The notes beneath the pieces were generated by a model that worked only from the letters and a program-made list of their open reading frames with translations, made no database searches and was not told where the DNA came from. The position numbers were made by a program, and so were the translations under genes. From CAIKZJ01 sp964626015 (lineage in GTDB: Bacteria > Bacteroidota > Ignavibacteria > Tepidaquicellales > Tepidaquicellaceae), in the NCBI GenBank assembly GCA_964626015.1, contig CAZVCC010000003.1:1-64000 (forward strand): a stretch of 64,000 bases of DNA, written 5' to 3'. Positions 18,488 through 27,514 of the stretch are shown here, one piece after another. Within the stretch, counting starts at the first letter, position 1, and every line of letters starts with the position of its first letter.

Positions 18488-20149
18488 ATGCCATTACCCG
18501 TAAATATTGACGAATTAATAAATGGTAAATCCGTTGAATGGGAAAGAATTGAATTTAAAGAAGGATGGAACCCTGAAGCTGCTTTAAAAACAATTTGTGC
18601 TTTCGCTAATGATTTCAATAACTGGGGCGGCGGATACATAATATTAGGTATTAAAGAAGAAAATGGAATCCCTGTACTGCCTCCTGTAGGTTTGAATATT
18701 ATATCCGTTGATAAAATTCAACAGGAACTTAATAATGTTTGCAGAAGAATTCTTCCAAACTATTTTCCCATTGTTGAACCCGTTGATTTTCATGGCAAGA
18801 AAATACTAATACTATGGTGTCCCGGCGGAAATGCAAGACCTTATAAATCTCCTTCCTCGCTCGGTAAAAATGCTCAATATCTTTATTACATTCGCAGATT
18901 TTCTTTGACAGTTATGCCGACCCGTGACGAGGAGAAAGAACTCTTCTCAATGAACAATCAAATTCCGTTTGACGATCGCACAAACAGTAAATCAAATGTT
19001 TCTGATTTTGACCTTACATCCATCAGAACCTTCCTTAATGACATTAAAAGCGACCTCGAATCTCAGATTCCAAATCTCTCAATCAGCAACCTTGCCAAAA
19101 GAATGAACATTGCTGAAGGTCCTGATGAACAAATTATTCCCAAAAACGTTGGTTTGCTTTTCTTCGCTAAAGACGTTAATAAGTATTTCTCAAATGCTAA
19201 AATTGAATTTATAATTTTTAAAGACGAGTCTGGAACTGAATACACTGAAAAAATCTTTGACGGTCAAATACATATTCAGCTTATTAATGCATTAAGCTAT
19301 TTCAAAAATAATATCTGCAAAGAGAAAGTTATTAAAAGAAGCAGCAAACCCGAAGCAGACAGATTCTTCAATTACCCTTATGATGCTTTTGAAGAAGCCC
19401 TTTGCAATGCAGTTTATCATCGCGGGTATGATAATGACGCTACTATAGAAGTTCGTGTATTTCCGGCTCGAATAGATATTATTAGTTTCCCGGGCCCGCT
19501 TTTACCTTTAAACAAGGAAAAATTGAAAAACCTGCATATTGACGTGCGGAAATATCGTAATCGCAGAATCGGTGATTTTCTGAAAGAATTGCATCTCACC
19601 GAAGGAAGAGGTACAGGTATCCCTTCAATTTTGAAATCTCTTGAAAATAATGGCTCGCCTTATCCTGTTTTTGAAACAGATGATGAACGCTCTTATTTCA
19701 AAACTACTCTTGCTATTCATCCTTCTTTTTTATCTTTTGATAGCTATTTTGAGCAAGTTAGTGTGCAAGCTGGTGCACAAGCTAACCTGCTGATAATACA
19801 TAATTTAGATGAAATAATTGACCTTTACGTGCAACTAAAGGAACAAGCTATTGAGCAAGCTATTGAGCAAGCTATTGAGCAGGTTAATCTTCAAATTGAT
19901 AATACTGTAAAACTTGAAAAAAAGCAAAATTTAATTAAAATTTTAAAATTTGCTGTGACCGAAAAGAACAAGAAAGATATACTTTTACACTTAAATCTTA
20001 CTAATAGTTATAATAACTATAAAAATTATGTTTTTTCATTAATTAAACTGGGTTTAGTAGAACTTAAAATCAAAGATAAGCCCAATAGCCCGAATCAAAA
20101 ATATAAAACCTCCGCAAAAGGTCTTACTTTATTGGAAATTTTAAAATAA
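18488..20149 (+). CDS. AlbA_2 (Schlafen-like) domain ATP-binding protein
   Basis: The 553-residue product opens with an AlbA_2/Schlafen-type domain at about 12-150 (ESVEWERIEFKEGWNPEAAL-type start with IEFKE, then NWGGGYIILGIKEENG). A HATPase_c_4-like region follows at about 300-410 (YDAFEEALCNAVYHRGYDND, EGRGTGIPSILKSLE). The C-terminus is predicted winged-helix. Related proteins were annotated as RecG-like transcriptional regulators and many are encoded next to restriction-modification genes. Stops and starts are tightly packed: 2 bases after the helicase and 4 bases before the methylase, so it belongs to the same operon. Residues ~455-468 hold a tandem EQAI repeat. Confidence 0.85.
   Translation: MPLPVNIDELINGKSVEWERIEFKEGWNPEAALKTICAFANDFNNWGGGYIILGIKEENGIPVLPPVGLNIISVDKIQQELNNVCRRILPNYFPIVEPVDFHGKKILILWCPGGNARPYKSPSSLGKNAQYLYYIRRFSLTVMPTRDEEKELFSMNNQIPFDDRTNSKSNVSDFDLTSIRTFLNDIKSDLESQIPNLSISNLAKRMNIAEGPDEQIIPKNVGLLFFAKDVNKYFSNAKIEFIIFKDESGTEYTEKIFDGQIHIQLINALSYFKNNICKEKVIKRSSKPEADRFFNYPYDAFEEALCNAVYHRGYDNDATIEVRVFPARIDIISFPGPLLPLNKEKLKNLHIDVRKYRNRRIGDFLKELHLTEGRGTGIPSILKSLENNGSPYPVFETDDERSYFKTTLAIHPSFLSFDSYFEQVSVQAGAQANLLIIHNLDEIIDLYVQLKEQAIEQAIEQAIEQVNLQIDNTVKLEKKQNLIKILKFAVTEKNKKDILLHLNLTNSYNNYKNYVFSLIKLGLVELKIKDKPNSPNQKYKTSAKGLTLLEILK
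19849..19889 (+). repeat. In-frame 12-base tandem repeat (EQAI)
   Basis: About three and a half copies of GAACAAGCTATT or GAGCAAGCTATT encode EQAIEQAIEQAIEQV within the AlbA_2 gene. Because the unit is a multiple of three, copy-number change would lengthen a helical linker without breaking the frame. Confidence 0.8.
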
Positions 20150-20153
20150 TCTC

Positions 20154-20819
20154 ATGAGCAAAGAACTACTCAACGACATAATCCATGATTTCGACCCTGC
20201 AAAGTTCACTGATTTCTTCCGTGAAAAAAACCGTGACTTTGTTAGAAAAACCGAAAGACTCAGTGAATATGATACAGAGAGATTTTCCGCCTGCACTAAA
20301 ATCGGTGAGATAAAATTTGATACAGATAATTTAATCGTCGTCCACGCAAAATCTGATTCCGACCTCACAGAAAGAACAGGCAAAAAACTCCAGTATGAAA
20401 TTGCTAAGAAAATTCTCAAAACCGAAATGTACGATGCTGGTATTTTCATTTTCTACGATTCCAACGGCTCCTTCCGCTTTAGTCTTGTTTATACCAACTA
20501 TCTTGGAAATAAAAGAGAATGGAATAATTTCCGCAGATTTACATACTATGTAAAAAAGGATTTGACAAATAAAACCTTCCTGAAACAAATCGGCGATGGA
20601 AACTTCAATTCTCTTTCCCAAATCAAAGATGTCTTTTCAATTACAGCAGTTACAAAGATTTTTTACGATGAATTTTTGAAAATATACGAGAATATTGTTT
20701 CTGAGGTATTAAAATATAATATTAAAATATCTCCTGAAAAAACCCGTGATTTTGTCTTGTTGTTTGCAATAAGAATTATATTTATCGGCTTTATTCAGAA
20801 AAAAAAGCTGGATAGGTAA
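20154..20819 (+). CDS. Eco57I-like R-M enzyme, N-terminal part (upstream of frameshift)
   Basis: The 221-residue frame is the start of a type IIG-like restriction-methylation protein. It holds the N-terminal domain (IGEIKFDTDNLIVVHAKSDS, KKLQYEIAKKILKTEM), which could be a nuclease-type module. The frame breaks at a run of eight A at 20799-20806 and stops at 20817. With seven A it would read QKKSWIGNDENFLMSF, the usual sequence linking to the methylase part, and continue into the gene at 20836. It is therefore one gene split by a one-base change, which may be a sequencing error, a mutation or a phase-variation state. It starts 4 bases after the AlbA_2 stop. Confidence 0.7.
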   Translation: MSKELLNDIIHDFDPAKFTDFFREKNRDFVRKTERLSEYDTERFSACTKIGEIKFDTDNLIVVHAKSDSDLTERTGKKLQYEIAKKILKTEMYDAGIFIFYDSNGSFRFSLVYTNYLGNKREWNNFRRFTYYVKKDLTNKTFLKQIGDGNFNSLSQIKDVFSITAVTKIFYDEFLKIYENIVSEVLKYNIKISPEKTRDFVLLFAIRIIFIGFIQKKKLDR

Positions 20820-20835
20820 TGACGAAAATTTTTTA

Positions 20836-23673
20836 ATGTCTTTCCTTGAAGAATATAAAAAGCTGAACAAAAATGATAATTCGTTCTATAAAAGATGGCT
20901 CGAACCATTATTCTTCGAAGCTCTTAATTCTTTCGGGAAAAAAGTAGCTTATAAGAATAATAATTTTTCAAAAGAGCTCGAAGATGTTCTTTTAATGGCT
21001 CCATACCTGAACGGTGGCTTATTCAGGATTAAACCGGGTTTTGATGATTTGGGATATTTCATCCCGGATAAAGAAGCTGAAACCTTTTTTGAGTTTCTGT
21101 TCTCTCATAGTTTCACTATAGAAGAAAATAGATTTGAAGATGAAGACCTCCAGCTTAATCCGGAATTTCTCGGAATCATTTTTGAAAGAATTGTAAACAA
21201 AGCAGACGGTGCAGTTTATACTCCAAGAACCGAAGTTGACTTTATGTGCCGTCTTAGTCTCGTGAAGTGGCTCGAAAAGAACACCTCTACCTCAATTCAA
21301 AAACAAAATCTTTATGAGCTATTCTTCAGAGAAGCTGGTAAAGGTGACGATTACGAAGACCGTCAGAAAGACGGTAGCTTTTCCAAATCTGAAATTGAAG
21401 AGATACTAAACTTACTCGAAAATATTACAGTCTGCGACCCTGCCGTCGGCTCGGGTGCTTTTATTGTCGGAATGCTTCAGGTTCTTGATGAAATAATAGT
21501 AAATTTATCTAATAGGCTAAAATTAAATACTAACGACATATTCGAAAGAAAGAAAAGAATCATAAGCAATTCATTGTACGGTGTTGAGGTAAAAGAATGG
21601 GCTGTTTGGATTTGCCAGTTACGTCTTTGGATTTCTATTTTTATCGATGCTCCCGATGAGTTAAAATACTCTCCCATTGCCATTCTGCCAAGTCTCGAGT
21701 TTAAAATTCGTCAGGGTGATTCTCTTATTCAGCGAATCGGTAACAAAATGTTTCCTGTTATGGGTCACGCCGATGTAAAAGGCAGACTAAAATCTAAAAT
21801 TAATGAATTAAAGAAAATAAAATCAGATTATTTTTACAACAAATCATCACTTTCGGAAACAATAATAAAGGAAAAAGAAATATCACTCTATCAGTCAATT
21901 ATTGATGAAGAAATTGAAGAACTAACAGAATCATTAAGACGCAAAGGCAGCATTGAAAAAGTAACCAAAACCGGTTTGTTTAGTGACCCAAATGATATAA
22001 GCAGTCAGGAAGTATTAGTGTATGATCAAAAAGAGTTAACAGAATTAAGATCTAAGATAACAGAACTTCTTGAACAAAGAAGTAAATTAAGAATTGATAA
22101 GCCGTTAATCTGGAATATTGAGTTTGCTGAAATCTTTGTTGAAAAAGATGGTTTCGATTTGGTTATTGGTAATCCGCCATATGTTAGAAGTGGAGAAATA
22201 TCTGATCCTACTGGAAAAATTAAAGATAAAGGTGAGTATAAGAAATTACTTGAAAAAATGGTAAAGCTTGATTTTCCGAAGTATTTTATGTCAATGATGA
22301 AAATTGATGCAAACTCTGATTTGTTTACATACTTCTATGTCCGTTCTTTGAGATTATTAAATAACAAAGGTTATCATAATTTTATATGTTCAAGTTCTTG
22401 GCTTGATGTTGGTTATGGATCATGGTTGCAGAAATTTTTACTTGATAACTGTAAAATTGATTTTATTATTGACAATCACTTTCAGAGAAGTTTTAGCTCA
22501 GCAGGAATAAATACCATTATTAGTAATATTAATGCCCCTCTTTTTCAAATTGATCATAACAATATAGTTAAGTTTATAGCATTTAAAAAATCATTTGAAG
22601 AATCTGTATTTACTGAAAATTTATTACAAATAGAAAACTCGGATGATATAATACTGAATAATGATTTTAGACTTTATCCGATCTCAAATGAAGATCTTAA
22701 TATCGCAGGATCAGAGACGGCAGAAGATAATCAAACAAACATTGACAACATTTCAATTAAAAAAATTAAGAGTAAATATATTGGCAATAAATGGGGTGGA
22801 AGATATTTACGGGCTCCAGAGATTTTTTATATTGTTACATATAAAGGTAAGTCATTTTTTAGAAAATTAAAAGATATAGCAACAATAAGAAGGGGATTCT
22901 CAACAGGCGTTAATAGTTTCTTTTATATTACAAAACAAGATTTAGTAAAATGGAAAATTGAAGATAAATTTATTAGAAAAGTTTTAAAAAGTCCAAAAGA
23001 TTATCATCGAGTTAATATTGACGTAAATGATCTGAATAATTTTGTGATAATGTGTAATCTTTCAAAAAATGATCTTCAAAACACTAGAATATTAAAATAT
23101 ATTATCTGGGGAGAAAACCAAAGAAATGAGAACAAAATTCACTGGTGCGATTTACCGAGTGTTAAAAACAGAAATAATTGGTATGAACTGTTTGAAAACA
23201 GTAATGACAAGTTTATTATTCCTCGTACATTTAACACTAGTTACATTTGCTATAATGGTGGAGTAAATTATAGTGATAGATTTTATGGTATAGAAACAGA
23301 ATATGATCAATTAATTATGTTTCTGAATTCTACTTTATTTGCTCTGTTCTCAGAATCACTTGCGAAACAAGGTCTTGGGTTAGGTGCATTAGATCTTAAT
23401 ATTCGTGAACTAAAAGAGATACCTGTCCTTTATGAGTTTAATACTTTTTTTGAAATACAAAGAGAAATCAAATCAGTTTTCGTTGAATGCGGAATTAATC
23501 CAGACTCTGAGATCCCAATTGAGGAGCAAAAACCCAATCCATTGCCGGACAGAGCTGAGCTCGACAAAATAATCTTTGATGCACTCGGTCTTACTCTGGA
23601 AGAACGCAAACAAGTTTACAGAGCCGTATGTCGTCTCGTATGGAACAGAATCAACAAAGCTAAAAGCGTATAG
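20836..23673 (+). CDS. Eco57I-like N6-adenine methylase with target-recognition domain
   Basis: The 945-residue frame carries the SAM-binding motif CDPAVGSGAFIVGML (about residue 198) and the catalytic NPPY in DLVIGNPPYVRSG (about 445), which together mark a gamma-class N6-adenine methylase of the Eco57I/type IIG kind. The C-terminal half contains a recognition-type segment (IATIRRGFSTGVNSFFYI, about 680) and a helical tail. The frame is open upstream through WIGNDENFL, so the ATG at 20836 is not the true start. The natural product is about 1170 residues including the 20154 segment. It would modify, and perhaps cut, DNA together with the PLD-helicase and AlbA protein. Confidence 0.85.
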   Translation: MSFLEEYKKLNKNDNSFYKRWLEPLFFEALNSFGKKVAYKNNNFSKELEDVLLMAPYLNGGLFRIKPGFDDLGYFIPDKEAETFFEFLFSHSFTIEENRFEDEDLQLNPEFLGIIFERIVNKADGAVYTPRTEVDFMCRLSLVKWLEKNTSTSIQKQNLYELFFREAGKGDDYEDRQKDGSFSKSEIEEILNLLENITVCDPAVGSGAFIVGMLQVLDEIIVNLSNRLKLNTNDIFERKKRIISNSLYGVEVKEWAVWICQLRLWISIFIDAPDELKYSPIAILPSLEFKIRQGDSLIQRIGNKMFPVMGHADVKGRLKSKINELKKIKSDYFYNKSSLSETIIKEKEISLYQSIIDEEIEELTESLRRKGSIEKVTKTGLFSDPNDISSQEVLVYDQKELTELRSKITELLEQRSKLRIDKPLIWNIEFAEIFVEKDGFDLVIGNPPYVRSGEISDPTGKIKDKGEYKKLLEKMVKLDFPKYFMSMMKIDANSDLFTYFYVRSLRLLNNKGYHNFICSSSWLDVGYGSWLQKFLLDNCKIDFIIDNHFQRSFSSAGINTIISNINAPLFQIDHNNIVKFIAFKKSFEESVFTENLLQIENSDDIILNNDFRLYPISNEDLNIAGSETAEDNQTNIDNISIKKIKSKYIGNKWGGRYLRAPEIFYIVTYKGKSFFRKLKDIATIRRGFSTGVNSFFYITKQDLVKWKIEDKFIRKVLKSPKDYHRVNIDVNDLNNFVIMCNLSKNDLQNTRILKYIIWGENQRNENKIHWCDLPSVKNRNNWYELFENSNDKFIIPRTFNTSYICYNGGVNYSDRFYGIETEYDQLIMFLNSTLFALFSESLAKQGLGLGALDLNIRELKEIPVLYEFNTFFEIQREIKSVFVECGINPDSEIPIEEQKPNPLPDRAELDKIIFDALGLTLEERKQVYRAVCRLVWNRINKAKSV

Positions 23674-23691
23674 ATATTCAACAAAATATAA

Positions 23692-24214
23692 ATGAGTAAA
23701 GCAATAAAGCCATATTATGAACCTCTTATATTTGAGATAAGAGGTTTTAAAGTAATGATTGATATTGACCTTGCATCATTGTATGAAACTGAAACCAAAA
23801 AATTAAAACAGCAGGTAAAAAGGAATCTAAAAAGATTTCCTTCTGATTTTATGTTTGAATTAACCTTAGATGAAAAAAATGAACTGGTCACAAATTGTGA
23901 CCGGTTAAAAAAACTAAAACATTCCGGTGTAACTCCTTACGTATTTACTGAACAGGGCGTTGCTATGCTTTCTTCTGTTCTCAATTCCGAAAAAGCTATA
24001 TTAACTTAATATTGAAATAATGAGAGCCTTTGCAGTTTACAGAAATATGATTAAAGAAAACGAAGAACTTAAGAAGGTCGTTGCCAATCTTGATAATAAA
24101 TTAAATCAGGCTTTTCAATATTTGTTGAAAAAAATTGATGCCTTAAGTGGAAAAGGGAAAAATCTCCATAAGAGAAAACTTGGCTTTGAAATTCCTGTAA
24201 AAACAAAATCTTAA
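23692..24214 (+). pseudogene. ORF6N-domain protein broken by a frameshift
   Basis: The first frame (105 residues, 23692-24009) is a good ORF6N domain: FEIRGFKVMIDIDLASLYET, NLKRFPSDFMFEL, FTEQGVAMLSSVLNSEKAI. The usual continuation, NIEIMRAFAVYRNMI, is present but in another frame from about 24012, running to 24214 through a coiled-coil tail. One extra base near 24003-24010 explains the break. ORF6N proteins are phage-type DNA-binding or antirepressor-like proteins, often found beside restriction genes. It starts 18 bases after the methylase stop. Confidence 0.75.
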
Positions 24215-24236
24215 TGAATTTGTAGATTTATATAAT

Positions 24237-24596
24237 ATGAAAGTAAATGATGTTATCTTTTTTAAAGCGAACAAAAATATTACTGTAAATTGATCAGGAA
24301 TATACATTCTCTATGGCTTTTTGATACCGAAGATGAACTTTACCTAAAATATGCAAATAACAATTGGGTTCTGATAAATAACATATAAAAATTGGGTTCT
24401 GATAAATAACATATAATTATGAAAATATTTGTTTTTAACAAAGACCACCTTAGAATTGATTTTTGTGAATCTCCTCTTACTTTAGAGGATAACTGTGAAA
24501 ATGATTTGGGCGCTTTTATTAATAATAAGGTCGTAGTTAATTGGAATATCAGAATGTAAAACAAATACAGGGTAAAATATAAAATAATTTTTTAAA
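24237..24596. other. Decayed gene fragments and a 28-base tandem duplication
   Basis: This 360-base stretch has no intact known gene. A fragment from 24237 reads MKVNDVIFFKANKNITVN then stops. A second frame continues NIHSLWLFDTEDELYLKYAN to a stop at about 24387, suggesting one small gene broken by a frameshift. A 28-base unit (AATTGGGTTCTGATAAATAA...) is duplicated at 24362-24415 and duplicates the end of that fragment. Confidence 0.5.
24419..24559 (+). CDS. Possible 46-residue small protein
   Basis: The frame reads MKIFVFNKDHLRIDFCES then ends NNKVVVNWNIRM. No family is recognised and no Shine-Dalgarno sequence is evident. It could be the displaced C-terminal piece of the decayed gene just upstream, because the duplicated repeat ends at its start codon. 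Confidence 0.3.
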   Translation: MKIFVFNKDHLRIDFCESPLTLEDNCENDLGAFINNKVVVNWNIRM

Positions 24597-25028
24597 ATGT
24601 ATCAGAAAAATGATTTAATAGCAAATGACATATGTGCAATTAATAATTGCATTAATATTATAGATGACTTGATGCTTAAAAAAAATTATTATAACATATC
24701 ATCTTTGAACGTGGTTTCATTGGCGAAAGCATCGCATATATTAAAAAATTATCCTAAAATCACTTCAAATGGGTATATATCTATAACCGCATCTATAAAT
24801 TACAGAGATTCTTGTTATTACTATGAATTTATAGTTGCACATGATTATTTGAAACTGCACCAAGGTGGTACAAGTGAATCTTCAGAAATTATATACAATT
24901 CAGAAGGAGAATATTTTGAAGATATATTTGATGAATTGGATTCTTGGATAAGAGGTTTTTATAGACTTCTTGCCGAGCATGGTGAGGGTCTCGAGATTAT
25001 TGATGATCTCGAATTGAAAATATTATAA
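24597..25028 (+). CDS. Hypothetical 143-residue protein
   Basis: Not recognised. The product is acidic with alpha/beta character (NLIANDICAIN-like start, ISITASINYRDSCYYYEFIV, then EYFEDIFDELDSWIRGFYRL). It has no signal peptide or membrane segment. It has a normal ATG start and an uninterrupted frame, in contrast to the broken genes just upstream. It precedes the Hsp70 gene, but operator copy C lies between them, so it probably belongs to the end of the methylase cluster or stands alone. Confidence 0.55.
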   Translation: MYQKNDLIANDICAINNCINIIDDLMLKKNYYNISSLNVVSLAKASHILKNYPKITSNGYISITASINYRDSCYYYEFIVAHDYLKLHQGGTSESSEIIYNSEGEYFEDIFDELDSWIRGFYRLLAEHGEGLEIIDDLELKIL

Positions 25029-25045
25029 TCCGTTCTCTTTTAAAA

Positions 25046-25064
25046 ATTATCATGAAATGATAAT
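25046..25064. promoter_or_regulatory. Putative operator, copy C (ATTATCAT-GAA-ATGATAAT)
   Basis: Perfect 8-base arms with a 3-base spacer lie upstream of the Hsp70 gene, centred 58 bases before its ATG. The core is the same as in copies A and B. It would overlap the -33 region of the promoter proposed at 25085-25092, a position that favours repression. Confidence 0.7.
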
Positions 25065-25084
25065 ATTTGTATTCTTATAATTGC

Positions 25085-25092
25085 TATTTTTG
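25085..25092 (+). promoter_or_regulatory. Bacteroidota-type -7 box (TATTTTTG)
   Basis: TATTTTTG fits the TAnnTTTG -7 consensus of Bacteroidota primary sigma factors and lies 20 bases upstream of the Hsp70 start codon. The matching -33 box is not clear. Confidence 0.4.
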
Positions 25093-25112
25093 AATAAAAT
25101 TAATTAAATATT

Positions 25113-27503
25113 ATGAGCATCATAGATTATTTCATAAATGACAAAGAAGTACTGAAGCGAATCAAAAAGCCCATAAGAGTCCTTGGTATTGACCTCGGTA
25201 CCACAAACTCTGCTGTAGCTCAGATTATCTTCGACCCCAAAAATCCGGAAAGTTTAAAAGCTGAATGTCTTCGTATTGTTCAAAAAACCGAATCCGGCGA
25301 TATAACTCTAAAAACAGTTCCTTCAGTTGTGGCAATTAAAGATGAAAAAGTCTTCGTTGGTGAGGGTGCTAAAAGAATGATTCCTAAAATTGCTGAAAAG
25401 GCGTTTACAAAGGGTGTAGATATTTTTTATGAATCTAAAAATGAAATCGGTACGCGAAGATCTTATCATAAAGCCCCTAAAGGCTACCAATCCCCCGCTG
25501 AAATCAGTGGTAAAATTCTGGAATTTATATTTAATGCTGTCAAAGATTATGACGAGAATGAAATATCTAAAACCGTTGTAACCGTTCCCGCTTCTTTTCA
25601 TCCTGCTCAGAGAATGGATACTGTTACTGCTGCTGGCTATGGCGGCATTTTCAGCATTAATAAAGGTGACCTTCTTGATGAGCCTCTTGCATCATTCATT
25701 TCATACATTATGAACGAAGGTTTAGATGTTGTTTCTTCATTAAGAAGTAAAAAGAATTTCTTGATTTTCGATTTTGGCGGAGGTACATGCGATGTTTCTA
25801 TAGTTGAAATTGGCAAGTATGTTAAAGGTGAATGCTTGAAAATACTTTATAAATCAGTATCTCGGTATCACAGACTCGGTGGCTCTGATATTGACCGTGC
25901 AATAATTTATGATTTTCTGATTCCGGAATTTCTTAAACAGAATAACATTCCAAAAAACGAACTCAGTTACGTTGATAAGAAGCTCTATCTTGAACCTGCT
26001 CTAACCGGCGTTGCAGAGTTTTTAAAGATTGGAATATCCAATGAAATATCAAGATTAAAAAAGTTTGAACAGTATGATTCCGCAGATAAAAATAGTATCA
26101 AGAAAATTTATAACACTGAACTTAAAATAAATATTCGCGGGAATTATTATTCCCTCAAATCTCCGGAAATAAATGCCGCTGATTTTGAGAATATGATGTC
26201 TGATTTTGTTAATAAAGATTTCCTTTACGCTCGGGAAACAGAATACAAACTCATTAATTCAATATTTGCTCCTATAGAGGATTCTCTGAGAAGATGCAAT
26301 ATGGATTCCGAAGATATAAATTATGTCTTGTTAACAGGCGGAAGCAGTTATTTATCGATAATTCAGAAAGAAGTCAAAGTCTATTTTAAAAATGCTGAAT
26401 TGCTTAGTTTTGACAACGAGGACGCATATCAGACCTCTATTGCTGCTGGGGCAGCTTATCAAAGTTTGTTTAAAATAATTAACGGAAAAGGAATTGTTGA
26501 ACAGGTAAATCATTATAGTATTTCTATAAATACGCAAAACGGTCCCGAAGAACTTATTCCCGCAGGCGCTCCTCTTCCATATCCCTCTGGTGATGACTTT
26601 GAAGAGAATACTAGTTTAAAAATTCCTGAAACCCCTGAAAAATATCCGTATGAACTGCAGATTGAAATAGTTGATACCGATAACCAGTTTATTCTTTTTA
26701 AAGAAGTCTGGGAAATTAATAGCGAGGTTTATGAAGGACAAAAAATTGTCGTGGAATACAGAATGAACGAAAATAGTATTGTGGAAATGAAACTGAAGAT
26801 AAAGGAAAATATGGATGATGATTTCAAATGCGAGATTCAAAACCCGTTGCTTAATACTGTTAAACCTGATACAAAAAGAATGGAAATTGAGGAGATTGAA
26901 CATATTTTAAAAACTGAAAGACTCCGAAAAGACGAAAAATATAAGTTCTCAAATAGACTAGCTAATTTGTATGATGATATAAATTATAACGAAAAAGCCA
27001 TTGAGCTATACAATATGATTTTGAACAGCTCGCAAGGTGATGATATGGATTTGTTCAATAAACTTGCAGACTTATATTTCCGTATAAACAATTACGAAAA
27101 AATGGAGGCCTTCTATAAGGAGGGTTTCAGAAAACATGGCTGGGGTGGTTATATGTTTAATCTTGCTATAAAGTTGAAACAAAAGAATGAATTAGAAAGA
27201 GCTCTTGAGAATATCAACATTGCAGTAGAAGCAGAAGATTCTGCCCCTTATCTTGTTTTAAAAGCTCAGATTCTGTTATCTCTTAACAGAAAAGATGAAG
27301 CAGAATCCGAGCTCGAAAAAGCTTACAATCTGTTTGATCCGATTGAAGACTTGGACAATTGGGGTCTCGGTTGGTATATTACTATGTGCACTCTTAGAAA
27401 TGATAATGAAAACAAAAAACTCGCGTTTGAGGAAAGAAGAAAAAGATATGGAATAATTCCCGATAAAAGTGATAACTCTAATAAACCTTTACCTAAAAAA
27501 TAA
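25113..27503 (+). CDS. Hsp70-family ATPase with C-terminal TPR region
   Basis: The 796-residue product has the Hsp70/actin ATPase signatures VLGIDLGTTNSAVAQ (about residue 23), FLIFDFGGGTCDVSIVEI (about 215) and VLLTGGSSYLSI (about 405). It lacks a typical DnaK substrate-binding domain. After a beta-rich middle it ends in helical TPR-like repeats at about 600-770 (NEKAIELYNMILNSSQGDD, LERALENINIAVEAEDSAPY). Non-canonical Hsp70s of this kind are found in accessory loci rather than in chaperone operons. Twelve bases downstream is an SF1 helicase gene, so the pair is probably co-expressed from operator/promoter copy C. No DnaJ or GrpE gene is nearby. Confidence 0.87.
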   Translation: MSIIDYFINDKEVLKRIKKPIRVLGIDLGTTNSAVAQIIFDPKNPESLKAECLRIVQKTESGDITLKTVPSVVAIKDEKVFVGEGAKRMIPKIAEKAFTKGVDIFYESKNEIGTRRSYHKAPKGYQSPAEISGKILEFIFNAVKDYDENEISKTVVTVPASFHPAQRMDTVTAAGYGGIFSINKGDLLDEPLASFISYIMNEGLDVVSSLRSKKNFLIFDFGGGTCDVSIVEIGKYVKGECLKILYKSVSRYHRLGGSDIDRAIIYDFLIPEFLKQNNIPKNELSYVDKKLYLEPALTGVAEFLKIGISNEISRLKKFEQYDSADKNSIKKIYNTELKINIRGNYYSLKSPEINAADFENMMSDFVNKDFLYARETEYKLINSIFAPIEDSLRRCNMDSEDINYVLLTGGSSYLSIIQKEVKVYFKNAELLSFDNEDAYQTSIAAGAAYQSLFKIINGKGIVEQVNHYSISINTQNGPEELIPAGAPLPYPSGDDFEENTSLKIPETPEKYPYELQIEIVDTDNQFILFKEVWEINSEVYEGQKIVVEYRMNENSIVEMKLKIKENMDDDFKCEIQNPLLNTVKPDTKRMEIEEIEHILKTERLRKDEKYKFSNRLANLYDDINYNEKAIELYNMILNSSQGDDMDLFNKLADLYFRINNYEKMEAFYKEGFRKHGWGGYMFNLAIKLKQKNELERALENINIAVEAEDSAPYLVLKAQILLSLNRKDEAESELEKAYNLFDPIEDLDNWGLGWYITMCTLRNDNENKKLAFEERRKRYGIIPDKSDNSNKPLPKK

Positions 27504-27514
27504 TTTAATATTAT

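Noticed and set aside
20799..20817. Programmed -1 ribosomal frameshift at A-AAA-AAG
   Set aside because: The heptamer fits, but the -1 frame reaches TAG after two codons. Only a +1 (or -2) shift gives the methylase frame.
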